Origin: Pseudomonas sp. HS6 | GTDB taxonomy: Bacteria; Pseudomonadota; Gammaproteobacteria; Pseudomonadales; Pseudomonadaceae | Direction of reading: 5' to 3' | Length of the DNA stretch: 64,000 nt | NCBI RefSeq assembly: GCF_023375815.1 | Contig: NZ_CP067412.1 | Location: 3,534,001 to 3,598,000 of the forward strand | Part shown: in pieces, positions 31,412 to 40,585 of the stretch | Position numbering within the stretch: the first letter of the stretch is position 1 | How the letters are laid out: each line of letters opens with the position of its first letter | Notes under the pieces: generated by a model | Seen by the model: the letters and a program-made list of their open reading frames with translations, nothing else | Told to the model about the DNA's origin: nothing | Databases searched by the model: none | Made by a program: the position numbers and the translations under genes

Positions 31412-32628
31412 TGATTGAAACCAACCCACTCATTGCGCCGGCCGCCTATCTGCTGGCCATCGTGACCGCTGCAGTGCTGCTGCGTGCCATTCCGAAAATA
31501 GCCCGCCATATCCAGCATTCCGGTGAAAGCCGTTACGCGAGTATTGACGGACTGCGCGGCTATCTGGCCTTCGGCGTGTTCGTGCATCACTCGGTCATTA
31601 CCTGGATCTTTCTGCGCACGGGCGTGATCGACTTCCCACCGAGCGCCTTCTACTCGATGCTTGGCCAGGGCAGCGTGGCCCTGTTTTTCATGATCACCGG
31701 TTTTCTGTTCTGGAGCCGCCTGCTGTCTCAGGGCCGACAGTTCGACTGGCTGGCCTTTGGCATCTCACGGGGCTTTCGCCTGTACCCGCTGTACTTGCCG
31801 TTGATGCTGATTGTGTTCACCACCGTGTTCCATCTGCAGAACTGGGAACTGAAAGTGCCTGCCGTGGAGCTGCTCAAGCAGACCCTGGCCTGGCTGACCT
31901 TTGACCGACCCGACGTCAATCTGTACCGGCACACGGGCATGCTGATTTCCAACGTCACCTGGACGCTGGCCTACGAAGTGTTTTTCTACATGGCGCTGCC
32001 ACTGGCCGCCACGGTATTCATCTTCCGGAGCAACTGGCGCCAGGTGGTGCTGTGCCTGATCGGGATTTATGCGCTGTATCAACTGGTCGGCTGGGAGCAC
32101 TCGCTCAAGAAACACTTCCTGGCCAGTTTCCTCGGCGGGATCGCGGCTGCGTATTGGGTGCGGCGCCCGCAACTGGTGGCCTGGAGTAAAACGCCATTGG
32201 CGGGTTTGGTCGCCCTGCTGGCATTGACCATTGCCTTCACCGCATTCAGCCGGGCATTCAAGACGCCACCGTTGTTCCTGCTATCACTGTTCTTCGTGAT
32301 CGTGGCTTCGGGCAACACCCTGTTCGGCGCCCTCAAACCGCGCAGCATTCGTTGGCTGGGAGAAATCAGCTACAGCACCTATCTGCTGCATGGTTTCGTA
32401 CTCTGGCTGATGGTTCAGCGCCTGCCGCTGGCGCTTGGCCTCGATGCCCGTGACGCCTGGGTCTACCTGCCACTGATGGCGGTGTGTACGTGCCTGCTGA
32501 TTCTGATCAGCAGCGCGACGTTCCTGTACATCGAGCAGCCCGGCATGAACGCGGGCAAGAAGGTCGTCCAGTGGATACGCCAGCGTCAGCAAGGCAACAA
32601 GCGTCTGGAGGAAAAAGCCGCTCGCTGA
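31411..32628 (+). CDS. Acyltransferase 3 family (OafA/YrhL-like)
   Basis: A 405-residue integral membrane protein with about ten helices. It starts with the family hallmark SIDGLRGYLAFGVFVHHSV, with the catalytic His pair, and continues with the GSVALFFMITGFLFW helix and EISYSTYLLHGFVLW near the end. Such enzymes acetylate surface sugars. Its start overlaps the stop of the ligase-kinase gene (TGATG), and I infer that it modifies the same glycan, core or O-antigen. It converges on the family-2 glycosyltransferase gene with 18 bases between the stops. Confidence 0.92.
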   Translation: MIETNPLIAPAAYLLAIVTAAVLLRAIPKIARHIQHSGESRYASIDGLRGYLAFGVFVHHSVITWIFLRTGVIDFPPSAFYSMLGQGSVALFFMITGFLFWSRLLSQGRQFDWLAFGISRGFRLYPLYLPLMLIVFTTVFHLQNWELKVPAVELLKQTLAWLTFDRPDVNLYRHTGMLISNVTWTLAYEVFFYMALPLAATVFIFRSNWRQVVLCLIGIYALYQLVGWEHSLKKHFLASFLGGIAAAYWVRRPQLVAWSKTPLAGLVALLALTIAFTAFSRAFKTPPLFLLSLFFVIVASGNTLFGALKPRSIRWLGEISYSTYLLHGFVLWLMVQRLPLALGLDARDAWVYLPLMAVCTCLLILISSATFLYIEQPGMNAGKKVVQWIRQRQQGNKRLEEKAAR

Positions 32629-32646
32629 TCGCTAGCGGCCAGGACC

Positions 32647-33549
32647 TCAGTCCTTTTCCAGCGGCGAAAACAGCAACCGGCCCAGACCGCGCCAGGTTTT
32701 CTTGTTCCAGGCCTTGAACGGAATCTGTGCCAGCAGCTCCCGCGCCAGTTTGCGGTCGCGGTTGGCAGTTTTCAGGAACATCGAATTGAGCGACTTGTAG
32801 CGCACCTCGTCGTACAGCGGGTGATCGCTGAACAGCGCATAGGTGCGCAGGATGTTTTCGATCATGAAACGGTGGTTCTTGTAGGAGTTGGTGGCGTGCT
32901 TGCGATAGCGCGCCATCACCACGTTCAGGCCATCGATGAAGTACCCGGCGCGGGTGACTTTCAGCTCGATGTACAGATCTTCAAGACGAATCGTCGGATC
33001 GAACCCACCCACCTTCTCCAGCGCTTCACGGCGGATCATCAGGGTCGGCGCCGGCGGATACGGCTTGCGCTCCAGGAACATGTCATCGAAATCCAGACGA
33101 CGAAACGGCACGTCCCGACGCTGACGTTTCTCCGGATAAAGGTTGCCGTCGGCGTCCATCAACTCGATGTTGCCGGCACAAATACCGACTTCCGGTTTGC
33201 CGTCCATGTACGCGACCTGGGTGGCGATCCTGTCCGGGTACATGATGTCGTCGGAGCCGAACGGTACGATCAGGCTGCCCCTGGCCCGCGCAATCGCGCC
33301 GTTCAGCGTATTGGTCAGGCCCTGATTCTGCTGCACACGGAAGTCGAAACCGTGCTTTGCCTGCAAGGCATTGATGCGCTCGACGCTGTCATCCTTCGAG
33401 CCGTCGTCGACCACCAGCAGCTCGATGTTCCGGTAGCTTTGGTTGATAACGCTGAGGATGCTTTCCTCGATGTACGGTCCGTGGTTGTAGGACGCGATGA
33501 TGACGGTGACGATGGGTTGCGCATCGCTCAGGGCGGCGACCTCACTCAT
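32647..33549 (-). CDS. Family-2 glycosyltransferase (WapR-like)
   Basis: A 300-residue GT-A protein. It starts VTVIIASYNHGPYIEESILS, with the nucleotide-binding VVDDGSKDDS and the metal site GSDDIMYPDR. The position beside the ligase gene matches the rhamnosyltransferase wapR of P. aeruginosa, which attaches the core rhamnose that accepts O-antigen; this is inference by position. It overlaps the upstream glycosyltransferase by four bases (ATGA) and is the last gene of a six-gene minus-strand operon that starts at the carbamoyltransferase. Confidence 0.88.
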   Translation of the reverse strand: MSEVAALSDAQPIVTVIIASYNHGPYIEESILSVINQSYRNIELLVVDDGSKDDSVERINALQAKHGFDFRVQQNQGLTNTLNGAIARARGSLIVPFGSDDIMYPDRIATQVAYMDGKPEVGICAGNIELMDADGNLYPEKRQRRDVPFRRLDFDDMFLERKPYPPAPTLMIRREALEKVGGFDPTIRLEDLYIELKVTRAGYFIDGLNVVMARYRKHATNSYKNHRFMIENILRTYALFSDHPLYDEVRYKSLNSMFLKTANRDRKLARELLAQIPFKAWNKKTWRGLGRLLFSPLEKD

Positions 33550-34700
33550 GGTTGTTCCTTGCGGGCCTGCGCCAGGCCGGAGTCAATCAGGTTCAGGTAT
33601 TCCTGGCGGAAGACCTCGATGTCGTGTTGTTCCTGCAAATAGCGGTAGGCCTGCTCACCCTTGGCCCTGAGCTCGTCATCCGACAGCCCGAGATAAGTAT
33701 CCAGCGCCGCGACCAGGCTCGGTACGTCCTTGGGCGTGATCGCCAGACCACCGGCGCCTTCGATCAGCGGCAGCATGGCCGGCACGTTCGACGCGATTAC
33801 CGGCAGATGCCCGCTCATGCCTTCCAGCAAGGCCAGGCCCAGCCCTTCGGCCAGCGACGGCATGGTCCAGATGTCGAACGCACGCACATATTGCAGGGCG
33901 TTTTCCTTGAAGCCCAGCAGGTGCGCGCGGCCGCTCAGACCCAACTGTTCGATCTCGGCGGCCAGCGGCGCTTGCAGGCGCCCTGCACCGATGATCGCCA
34001 GTTGGGTGTTCGGGTATTTGTCTTTCAGTTGGGCGAAAGCCTGCAACAGATAAGTGTGGCCCTTGACCGACACCAGCCGGCCCAGCGCACCGATCAGGCG
34101 CACCTTCGGGTCGATGCCCAACAGTTCACGGGCCCGCTCGCGGCTGTGCTGCAAACCCTCGGCCTGTTCGATGTCGATGGCGTTGGTGATTGCGTACGTG
34201 TTCTGGTCAGTGAAACCGCAATCGCAGTCCAGCAAATACTGTTTGACCGCTGGCGACACACCGACGAAACGCCAGTGGCGGTCGATCAGGCGCTGAGTCT
34301 GACGACGGCGATAGAAGCGGTCGTACTCGCCAAAACCGTGGGAAATGCCGATGCACAACGGCACTTTCAACCAGCGATTGAGCGTCAGCATCATGTTCAC
34401 CGGTTTGAAGCGGTTGCAGATCACCACGTCGAACTTTTCCCGACGGCAGAACTTGTACAGCTGCCACATCGCCCGCAGGCGCATGCCTTTGAGGGACTTG
34501 TCGGAAAACTCGAAATACACCGAACGGTCGGCCCGGCTGACGGCTTCACCCGGCCCGGGTTTGCCGCGCAGGAAGGCTGCCGTCACCTCATAGCGATCCT
34601 TCGGCAAAGCCTTGACGATCTGTTCGGCGAGGTCAGCAAAATCATGGGATTTGACGTTGTAGTCGGGCTGCAGTTGCAGAACCTTTGCGCGTTGACTCAT
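33546..34700 (-). CDS. Family-1 glycosyltransferase (Ssg-like)
   Basis: A 384-residue GT-B enzyme. The C-terminal Rossmann domain contains IGALGRLVSVKGHTYLLQAF, FDIWTMPSLAEGLGLALLEGMSGHLPVIAS and the acidic E..GL..LE motif for nucleotide-sugar binding. By position it matches ssg (PA5001 in my memory), a core glycosyltransferase. It overlaps both neighbours by four bases (ATGA at each junction). The donor sugar cannot be read from the sequence. Confidence 0.87.
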   Translation of the reverse strand: MSQRAKVLQLQPDYNVKSHDFADLAEQIVKALPKDRYEVTAAFLRGKPGPGEAVSRADRSVYFEFSDKSLKGMRLRAMWQLYKFCRREKFDVVICNRFKPVNMMLTLNRWLKVPLCIGISHGFGEYDRFYRRRQTQRLIDRHWRFVGVSPAVKQYLLDCDCGFTDQNTYAITNAIDIEQAEGLQHSRERARELLGIDPKVRLIGALGRLVSVKGHTYLLQAFAQLKDKYPNTQLAIIGAGRLQAPLAAEIEQLGLSGRAHLLGFKENALQYVRAFDIWTMPSLAEGLGLALLEGMSGHLPVIASNVPAMLPLIEGAGGLAITPKDVPSLVAALDTYLGLSDDELRAKGEQAYRYLQEQHDIEVFRQEYLNLIDSGLAQARKEQP

Positions 34701-36154
34701 ACCTCTCCCCGGTGCGATCCCGTCGCGCCTGCTTCGCTCTGCTTCAGTACCCAGAACAACTCCTGGCGTCTGACCGCTTTGCGGAAAAATTCGTTTTCGC
34801 CATAGACCGAAGGACGACGACCGGCCAGCAGTCGCTGAAACAACCGGCGCAGGCGACGTTTGAACGGTGCCGGTGGCTGCAAATCATGCATCATGCCCAG
34901 CGCCATGGCTTTGTCCCGCTGCAACTCGATCGGCAGCGGCAGGCACAGCGGCTGCATCGCCACGTTTGCATCGAACGTCGGCGGCAAGGCGATGCCCTGC
35001 CCGCTGTCGCCCATCGGCCAGCGATCGTTGTCGTGCAAGTGGTTGGCGTAACCGAGCAGGGTCGGTTGGTAATCGAGACCGCGCAAGGCTTCCAGCACGG
35101 CCTCTTGGGCGCAGATATGGTCGGGGTGCGGATCCAGCGTCGGGTGTGGCAACACGATCACATCCGGACGCGCACGGCACAGCACGTCACGCAGGTCGGC
35201 CAGCAGATTGTTCCAGGTCGGCGCGCCGTCGGCATCGCCAGGCAGGGCAAACGGATTCAACTGACGAAAAATTCGCGTGTCACTCAGATCGGCTTCCCGC
35301 GAGCCAATCGGTTGATTCGGCGCAGCCTGCATCGCCGCCAGTTGCAGGCAGAAGTAGCCGAGCTGCACGCAGTGTTCCTGCGGCACGCCGGCCCAGCGCG
35401 GCACGGCGAGGCTGTCCCAGGCACGCAAGCGGCCCTTGAGTCGCGATGCCTCGACCTTGTTCAGGCCCATCTGTTGATAGTGTTCGGCTTCGATCTCGCC
35501 TGCCGTCAGAGTCACGATCCAGGTTTCATTGGCTTGGCTGTACAGTCCGTAGGCAGCCAATTCTGCATCGTCGGCGTGCGGCGCGATGACCATCACCCGC
35601 TGCTGACGGTAGTCCGGCTGCTCCAGCGCCCACAGCACCGGCTCGCCGGTCACTCGGCAGAAACGCCCGCGCAGGCGCAGCAGGCCTTGCGACAAGGTTT
35701 GCGCCTGACCGCTGAGGTTCAGATAACGCAGGCCGTTGACGCCACGTTCGAAGGTCTGGGCATCCGGATTCGATCCACCCGCCATCTCGACACGCGGATC
35801 AAAGAAACGTCCCAGCCACGTGCTTTTCACCCGCACAGCGAGGATCAGCGTGGCGTCATCCACCAGCATCACGCCCTCGTCGAGGCGCAATTGCTCACCG
35901 TTCAAGTGCACTTTCGGTTGCGGTGTGAACGGCGGAAAGCTGTATTGGTAATCGTCTTTCGGCGAGTAGAACAAGTGATCGGCGAACCACGCTTCGTGAG
36001 CGATCCAGCCAACCACCGCCAGCACCAGCGGCAACCACCAGGCCACCAGCACGCCGAGGGCGATCAACACGATCAGCGCAATCAACAGGCTGACACGTTT
36101 ATTGCGCCGGTGGCGCTTGAGCAGTTGCTGTTTGCGGCTCATGGGCTGACTCAT
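34697..36154 (-). CDS. PIG-L-family deacetylase (DnpA-like)
   Basis: A 485-residue protein with an N-terminal membrane anchor (about 20-45) and an extra N-terminal domain (50-190). The PIG-L metal-binding motif is VIAPHADDAELAAYG (about 195-210), with a distal HPTLDPHPDH. Relatives remove N-acetyl groups from sugars. The position matches P. aeruginosa dnpA (PA5002), linked to fluoroquinolone tolerance. I set the start at ATG 36154, which overlaps the Mig-14 stop (ATGA). The anchor implies that it acts at the membrane on a lipid-linked or core sugar. Confidence 0.87.
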   Translation of the reverse strand: MSQPMSRKQQLLKRHRRNKRVSLLIALIVLIALGVLVAWWLPLVLAVVGWIAHEAWFADHLFYSPKDDYQYSFPPFTPQPKVHLNGEQLRLDEGVMLVDDATLILAVRVKSTWLGRFFDPRVEMAGGSNPDAQTFERGVNGLRYLNLSGQAQTLSQGLLRLRGRFCRVTGEPVLWALEQPDYRQQRVMVIAPHADDAELAAYGLYSQANETWIVTLTAGEIEAEHYQQMGLNKVEASRLKGRLRAWDSLAVPRWAGVPQEHCVQLGYFCLQLAAMQAAPNQPIGSREADLSDTRIFRQLNPFALPGDADGAPTWNNLLADLRDVLCRARPDVIVLPHPTLDPHPDHICAQEAVLEALRGLDYQPTLLGYANHLHDNDRWPMGDSGQGIALPPTFDANVAMQPLCLPLPIELQRDKAMALGMMHDLQPPAPFKRRLRRLFQRLLAGRRPSVYGENEFFRKAVRRQELFWVLKQSEAGATGSHRGEV

Positions 36155-37047
36155 ACGGTGAAGACCGGCACAGGATTGCACCAGCGATCCTTGTATTCAC
36201 GGTCGGCACGACCGAAGGAAAAGCGCAGCGGCTTGTTCAGCGCCCGGGCGTGCTCCCACGCCGATTGCGTATTGAGGAAGCTCAAGACACTGCCGGGGCT
36301 GAATTCACGGGTTTCAGGGTCGACGCCGCCGTTGATGTACTCGACGCTGATCCACTCCGGCGCTTCGACGCGATACACCAGCTGAATGGCGATCGGCGCA
36401 TCGTTGAGGAAAATTACCGAGCCGATCAACAGCTCGCGCAACAACTCGATGACTTCGGCCATGCGTGCCGCGCCAGTGGCCGGGAAACCCCAGCGACGCT
36501 GGAACAGGTCGCAGTAGATCGCCGCCAGTTCAGCACTCGAAAAGTCGCTGACCGGCCGCACCAACCCGCCCGCCTCTTCCAGCAGGCGCAGTTCGCGGCG
36601 CTGGTTGTAGCGAAACTTCTTCGACAGTTCTTCCGGGGTACGGGCCATGGCCAGTTGTTCGGTCTGCAACTTGAGACCGCTGAAGCGGTTCTCGTTGAGC
36701 GCCGACAGGTAGCGCCCGCGATGGCGCAGCGGAGCCTGGGCATCGGCGGCGGCCGGCAGGATCAGTTCGGCGTTGCCGAGATCGAACAGGCCTTTCTTGC
36801 CGTTGCGCTTGAGCACATCCTTGGACAAGGCCAGGTCGCGGCCCCAGGTCGGGATCGCCGCTTTGACTTCGCCCTGCTGTTCCCAGGCCAGATAGCGCAC
36901 CGGAATGCCGGCCAGATCCGCCAGACGTTCGACCACCATCGGATGAGTCGCGACGCTGCCGCCGAAACGCTGCCAGGCCTGTGCATAAGTTGAGGCGTCA
37001 ACGGGCGACCAGCCACGTTCGCGCCAGCCTTGAAATCGGTTGAGCAT
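36151..37047 (-). CDS. mig-14: Mig-14 family protein
   Basis: A 298-residue cytoplasmic protein of the Mig-14 family (FemAB/GNAT-like acyltransferase fold; residues about 130-290). LSKKFRYNQRRELRLLEEAGG and FSPGSVLSFLNTQSAWEHAR are clear conserved blocks. In Salmonella and P. aeruginosa mig-14 helps resistance to antimicrobial peptides; the reaction is unknown. The start at 37047 (MLNRFQGW) overlaps the upstream stop (TGATG). Confidence 0.9.
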   Translation of the reverse strand: MLNRFQGWRERGWSPVDASTYAQAWQRFGGSVATHPMVVERLADLAGIPVRYLAWEQQGEVKAAIPTWGRDLALSKDVLKRNGKKGLFDLGNAELILPAAADAQAPLRHRGRYLSALNENRFSGLKLQTEQLAMARTPEELSKKFRYNQRRELRLLEEAGGLVRPVSDFSSAELAAIYCDLFQRRWGFPATGAARMAEVIELLRELLIGSVIFLNDAPIAIQLVYRVEAPEWISVEYINGGVDPETREFSPGSVLSFLNTQSAWEHARALNKPLRFSFGRADREYKDRWCNPVPVFTV

Positions 37048-38177
37048 CAGCCCCTCGGTGCCAGATCGGTAACTTGCGGCAAATGCCAGAAGGTGTCGCG
37101 TACGGCGCGGTCGGAGAAACGCTCGCGCAGGCGATCGAACATCATCTCGGCGCATTGACGGCGTTGCTGCTCGTCCATGCCGGCCAGATGTTTCAGGCCC
37201 TGGGCCAGATGTTCGGCATCACCCAGCGGGAACAGAATGCCCACGCCTTCGACCACTTCTTTCGCCCCGCCGCACGCAGTCGCCAGCAACGGCACGCCGG
37301 CGGCCATGGCCTCCAGCAGCACCATGCCGAACGGTTCATGGTCGGAGCTCAAGGCAAACACATCGAATGCGCGGAAGTAATTGCGTGCGTCCGGCACCTG
37401 GCCGAGAAACAGCACGCGATCACCGACGCCCAGCTCGCGGGCGAGCGCCTTGAGTTCATCCTCAAGACGACCCTTGCCGAGAATCACCAGTTGGCTGTTG
37501 GCCGGCAAACCGGGCAGCGCCGCGGCAAAACCGTGCAGCAGCGTGGCCTGATCCTTGTCCGGGTGCAGGCGACCGACGTTGCCGACAATGAACGCATCCG
37601 CCGACAGACCGAGGGTCTCGCGGGCTTCACGGGCCGACACCTGACTCATCTGCAACGCCGAGACATCGATGCGGTTGTAGAGGGTCTGGATTCGCGCCGC
37701 CGGCCATTTCGGTAGGCAACGGCGCATGTCATCGCGCACCGCGTCGGACACGCCGAGCAGGCTCAGGCGCTTGCGGAATATGTGCGCAAAGAGTTTGCGC
37801 GAGCCGCGTTTGTAATCGCCAAACGCGTGGTGCACGCCAATCACCGGCAGCGAAGTGCCGAGCAAGGCGATATAGATCGGCTTGAAGCGATGGGCGATGC
37901 AGAAACTGAAATTGCGTGAAGCGGCGATCTTGCGCAGATCGCCGATGGCACCCAGCTTCAGGCCACGAATGGCCTTGGAGCTGTATTCCATGAACAACAC
38001 TTCGTCGGAGGCGCAGGCCGCAGCCACCTCGCTATCGGCCGCCCCGGTCAGAAAGACCGTGGTGACCCGATAACCGGTGCCCGCGAACAGGCTGGCGTAC
38101 TGCCGCGCGCAGTCCAGGAACGGCCCGTCATAGCCGTGGCAGAACTGCAGCACATGGCGTTCAGCCGAGCGTGTCAT
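37047..38177 (-). CDS. Family-1 glycosyltransferase (WapH-like)
   Basis: A 376-residue GT-B enzyme. Visible features are VGNVGRLHPDKDQATLLHGF (nucleotide domain start), LGQVPDARNYFRAFDVFALSS and EPFGMVLLEAMAAGVPLLATACGGAKE. In P. aeruginosa the gene in this place, wapH, is a core glucosyltransferase; I infer the same. It overlaps the carbamoyltransferase end by 17 bases and the Mig-14 gene by one base. Confidence 0.87.
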   Translation of the reverse strand: MTRSAERHVLQFCHGYDGPFLDCARQYASLFAGTGYRVTTVFLTGAADSEVAAACASDEVLFMEYSSKAIRGLKLGAIGDLRKIAASRNFSFCIAHRFKPIYIALLGTSLPVIGVHHAFGDYKRGSRKLFAHIFRKRLSLLGVSDAVRDDMRRCLPKWPAARIQTLYNRIDVSALQMSQVSAREARETLGLSADAFIVGNVGRLHPDKDQATLLHGFAAALPGLPANSQLVILGKGRLEDELKALARELGVGDRVLFLGQVPDARNYFRAFDVFALSSDHEPFGMVLLEAMAAGVPLLATACGGAKEVVEGVGILFPLGDAEHLAQGLKHLAGMDEQQRRQCAEMMFDRLRERFSDRAVRDTFWHLPQVTDLAPRG

Positions 38178-39918
38178 AAGCGTTTGCGCCTTCTTTGACC
38201 ACCAGGATGTCTTCCATGATCAGGTACTGCAGATCCGAGCCGAAGAACATGTTCAGGGCGTCGGTCGGCGAGCAGATCATCGGTTCACCACGGCGGTTGA
38301 GCGAGGTGTTCAGGGACACGCCGTTGCCGGTCAGCACTTCCAGCGCCTTCATCATGTCGTAGTAGCGCGGGTTGTATTCGCGCTTGAGCACCTGGGCCCG
38401 GGACGTACCGTCTTCGTGGACGACTTCCGGCACGCGGGTCTTCCACTCTTCAGCCACTTCGAAGGTGAAGGTCATGAACGGCGCCGGGTGATCGATCTTG
38501 ATCATCTGTGGCGCAACGGTGTCGAGCATCGACGGGCAGAAAGGCCTCCAGCGCTCGCGGAACTTGATCTGGTGGTTGATGCGGTCAGCCACGCCAGCGA
38601 CGCTCGGGCAACCGATGATCGAACGACCACCCAGTGCACGCGGACCGAACTCCATGCGGCCCTGGAACCAGGCCACCGGGTTGCCATCGACCATGATTTT
38701 GGCGATCTGCTCCGGCATGTTGTCGAGCTTGCGCCAGGTCGGCTTGTTCTCGTGACGGGCGCACGCGGCGATCACGTCTTCGTTGCTGTACGACGGGCCG
38801 AGGTAGACGTGTTCCATCTTCTCGACCGGTACGCCACGGGCGTTGGACACATAGGCCGCTGCGCCGACTGCGGTGCCGGCGTCGCCGGATGCAGGCTGTA
38901 CGAACAGTTCCTTGACGTCGTCGCGGGCGATGATTTTCTGGTTGAGCTTGACGTTCAACGCACAGCCACCGGCGTAAGCCAGTTTGCCGGTTTCCTTGAG
39001 CACGTCGCCCAGGTAGTAGTCGATCATCTGCAGCGCAATTTTTTCGAACAGCGCTTGAATGCTGGCGGCGTAGTGGATGTAAGGCTCGTCGGCGATGTCG
39101 CCTTCGCGCTTCGGACCCAGCCACTCGATCAGCTTCGGCGAGAAGTAGTAACCCTTGCCCTTCTCTTTATAGCGACGCAGGCCGATCACGTTGGCGTAGT
39201 CGGTGTTGATCACCAGCTCGCCGTTCTCGAACGAGGCCAGGCGCGAGAAATCGTATTTGCTGGCGTCGCCGTACGGCGCCATGCCCATGACCTTGAACTC
39301 ACCGTCCAGCATGTCGAAACCGAGGAACTCGGTGATCGCGCCGTACAGGCCGCCGAGGGAGTCCGGATCGAAGAATTCCTTGATCTTGTGGATCTTGCCG
39401 TTTTCGCCATAACCGAAGAAGGTCGTGGCGTACTCGCCCTTGCCGTCGATGCCGAGGATCGCGGTTTTCTCTTTGAAACCCGAGCAGTGGTAGGCGCTGG
39501 AGGCGTGGGCCAGGTGGTGTTCAACCGGCTCGATCTTGATTTTCTTCGGATCGAAGCCCAGTTGCTCCAGGCACCAGACGATCTTGTTGCGATAGCGCTT
39601 GTAGCGGCGGTTACCCATCAGGATCGCGTCGAGTGCACGATCCGGGGCGTACCAGTAACGCTTGGCGTACTGCCAGCGAGCCTTGCCGAAAATGCTGATC
39701 GGGGCGAACGGAATCGCCACCACGTCAACGTCGGACGGCTTGATGCCAGCCTGCTCCAGGCAGAACTTCGCCGATTCGTAGGGCATGCGGTTCTTTGCAT
39801 GTTTATCGCGTACGAAGCGCTCTTCCTCAGCCGCCGCGACCAGCTTGCCGTCGATGTACAAGGCTGCTGAAGGATCATGGCTAAGGGCGCCGGACAGGCC
39901 AAGAATCGTCAATGCCAC
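38161..39918 (-). CDS. Carbamoyltransferase (WapO/NodU-like)
   Basis: A 585-residue NodU/CmcH-type enzyme that moves a carbamoyl group from carbamoyl phosphate to a sugar hydroxyl. The N-terminal Kae1-like domain carries the metal-binding EHHLAHASSAYHCSGF, and the C-terminal domain has WFQGRMEFGPRALGGRSI and HQIKFRERWRPFCPS. In P. aeruginosa the product of this locus carbamoylates heptose I of the inner core. It is the first gene of the minus-strand operon down to 32647. The 172 bases upstream (39919-40090) must hold its promoter; I see no clear -35/-10 pair there. Confidence 0.92.
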   Translation of the reverse strand: MALTILGLSGALSHDPSAALYIDGKLVAAAEEERFVRDKHAKNRMPYESAKFCLEQAGIKPSDVDVVAIPFAPISIFGKARWQYAKRYWYAPDRALDAILMGNRRYKRYRNKIVWCLEQLGFDPKKIKIEPVEHHLAHASSAYHCSGFKEKTAILGIDGKGEYATTFFGYGENGKIHKIKEFFDPDSLGGLYGAITEFLGFDMLDGEFKVMGMAPYGDASKYDFSRLASFENGELVINTDYANVIGLRRYKEKGKGYYFSPKLIEWLGPKREGDIADEPYIHYAASIQALFEKIALQMIDYYLGDVLKETGKLAYAGGCALNVKLNQKIIARDDVKELFVQPASGDAGTAVGAAAYVSNARGVPVEKMEHVYLGPSYSNEDVIAACARHENKPTWRKLDNMPEQIAKIMVDGNPVAWFQGRMEFGPRALGGRSIIGCPSVAGVADRINHQIKFRERWRPFCPSMLDTVAPQMIKIDHPAPFMTFTFEVAEEWKTRVPEVVHEDGTSRAQVLKREYNPRYYDMMKALEVLTGNGVSLNTSLNRRGEPMICSPTDALNMFFGSDLQYLIMEDILVVKEGANAYDTLG

Positions 39919-40090
39919 AGGGGTCTAGCCTCTTTAGTCTGCATTCAGGCGCGATGCGCCTTGAAAAATGATGTGCCCCCGCACCGGGCGAGAGACAGCT
40001 AAAGGGCGGGATTATAGCGTAAACGTGGCGGGAATGACCCTGTGCGAATTGCCCCATGTCGTTCACCCCGCAGAACCCTTGTCGATTGGC

Positions 40091-40426
40091 CTATCCACGA
40101 CTTGGCCGCCAATAAACACTGATATTCCCGTCTACCGCCTGACGATAGATCGTATACGGCAGGCAAGCCGTATCGAATACACCCGACAGGGTCATGTCGA
40201 GCAGGACGACCGGCACCAGAATGCCAGTGGGATCCGGCGGCGCGTGCAGCAGGCAGAAGTCATGGGCCAGGCCGCTGTAGATGCGCGGAATGGACTGGCA
40301 GTAGGTTTTCTGTTTGCGCAGGCCACGCGTGGCGTCTTCGTCTCCCTGCAACACCGTAACGGCGGTGCCGCAGCCAGATAACGCCAAGGAAAATGCGCCG
40401 ATGGTGATAGCCGTTTTGATGGTCAA
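40091..40426 (-). CDS. YceK/YidQ-family lipoprotein
   Basis: A 111-residue small lipoprotein with a lipobox (LALSGC), followed by the family pattern YCQSIPRIYSGLAHDFC and a C-terminal DMTLSGVFDTACLPYTIYRQ. The start is TTG 40426 (LTIKTAI), with GGAGGG six bases upstream; the frame extends another 12 codons. Function unknown. It lies alone between two LPS operons. Confidence 0.87.
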   Translation of the reverse strand: MTIKTAITIGAFSLALSGCGTAVTVLQGDEDATRGLRKQKTYCQSIPRIYSGLAHDFCLLHAPPDPTGILVPVVLLDMTLSGVFDTACLPYTIYRQAVDGNISVYWRPSRG

Positions 40427-40585
40427 GGTTTGCCCTCCGGGAACGTCGGGGCAAACTAGCATCGGGGCTTTATGGGGGGCAGTTCATGGGCTCTGGCAAG
40501 GCCGTAGGACAAGTCACAAGAATTTGTCACCACATGCCTTACCCGATTTTTATTGCGGAAACGTCTTACCGACCAGCGAAAGAAA

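Noticed and set aside
34685..36385. 566-codon plus-strand frame opposite the PIG-L gene
   Set aside because: Antisense shadow; the PIG-L motif and operon overlaps decide for the minus strand.
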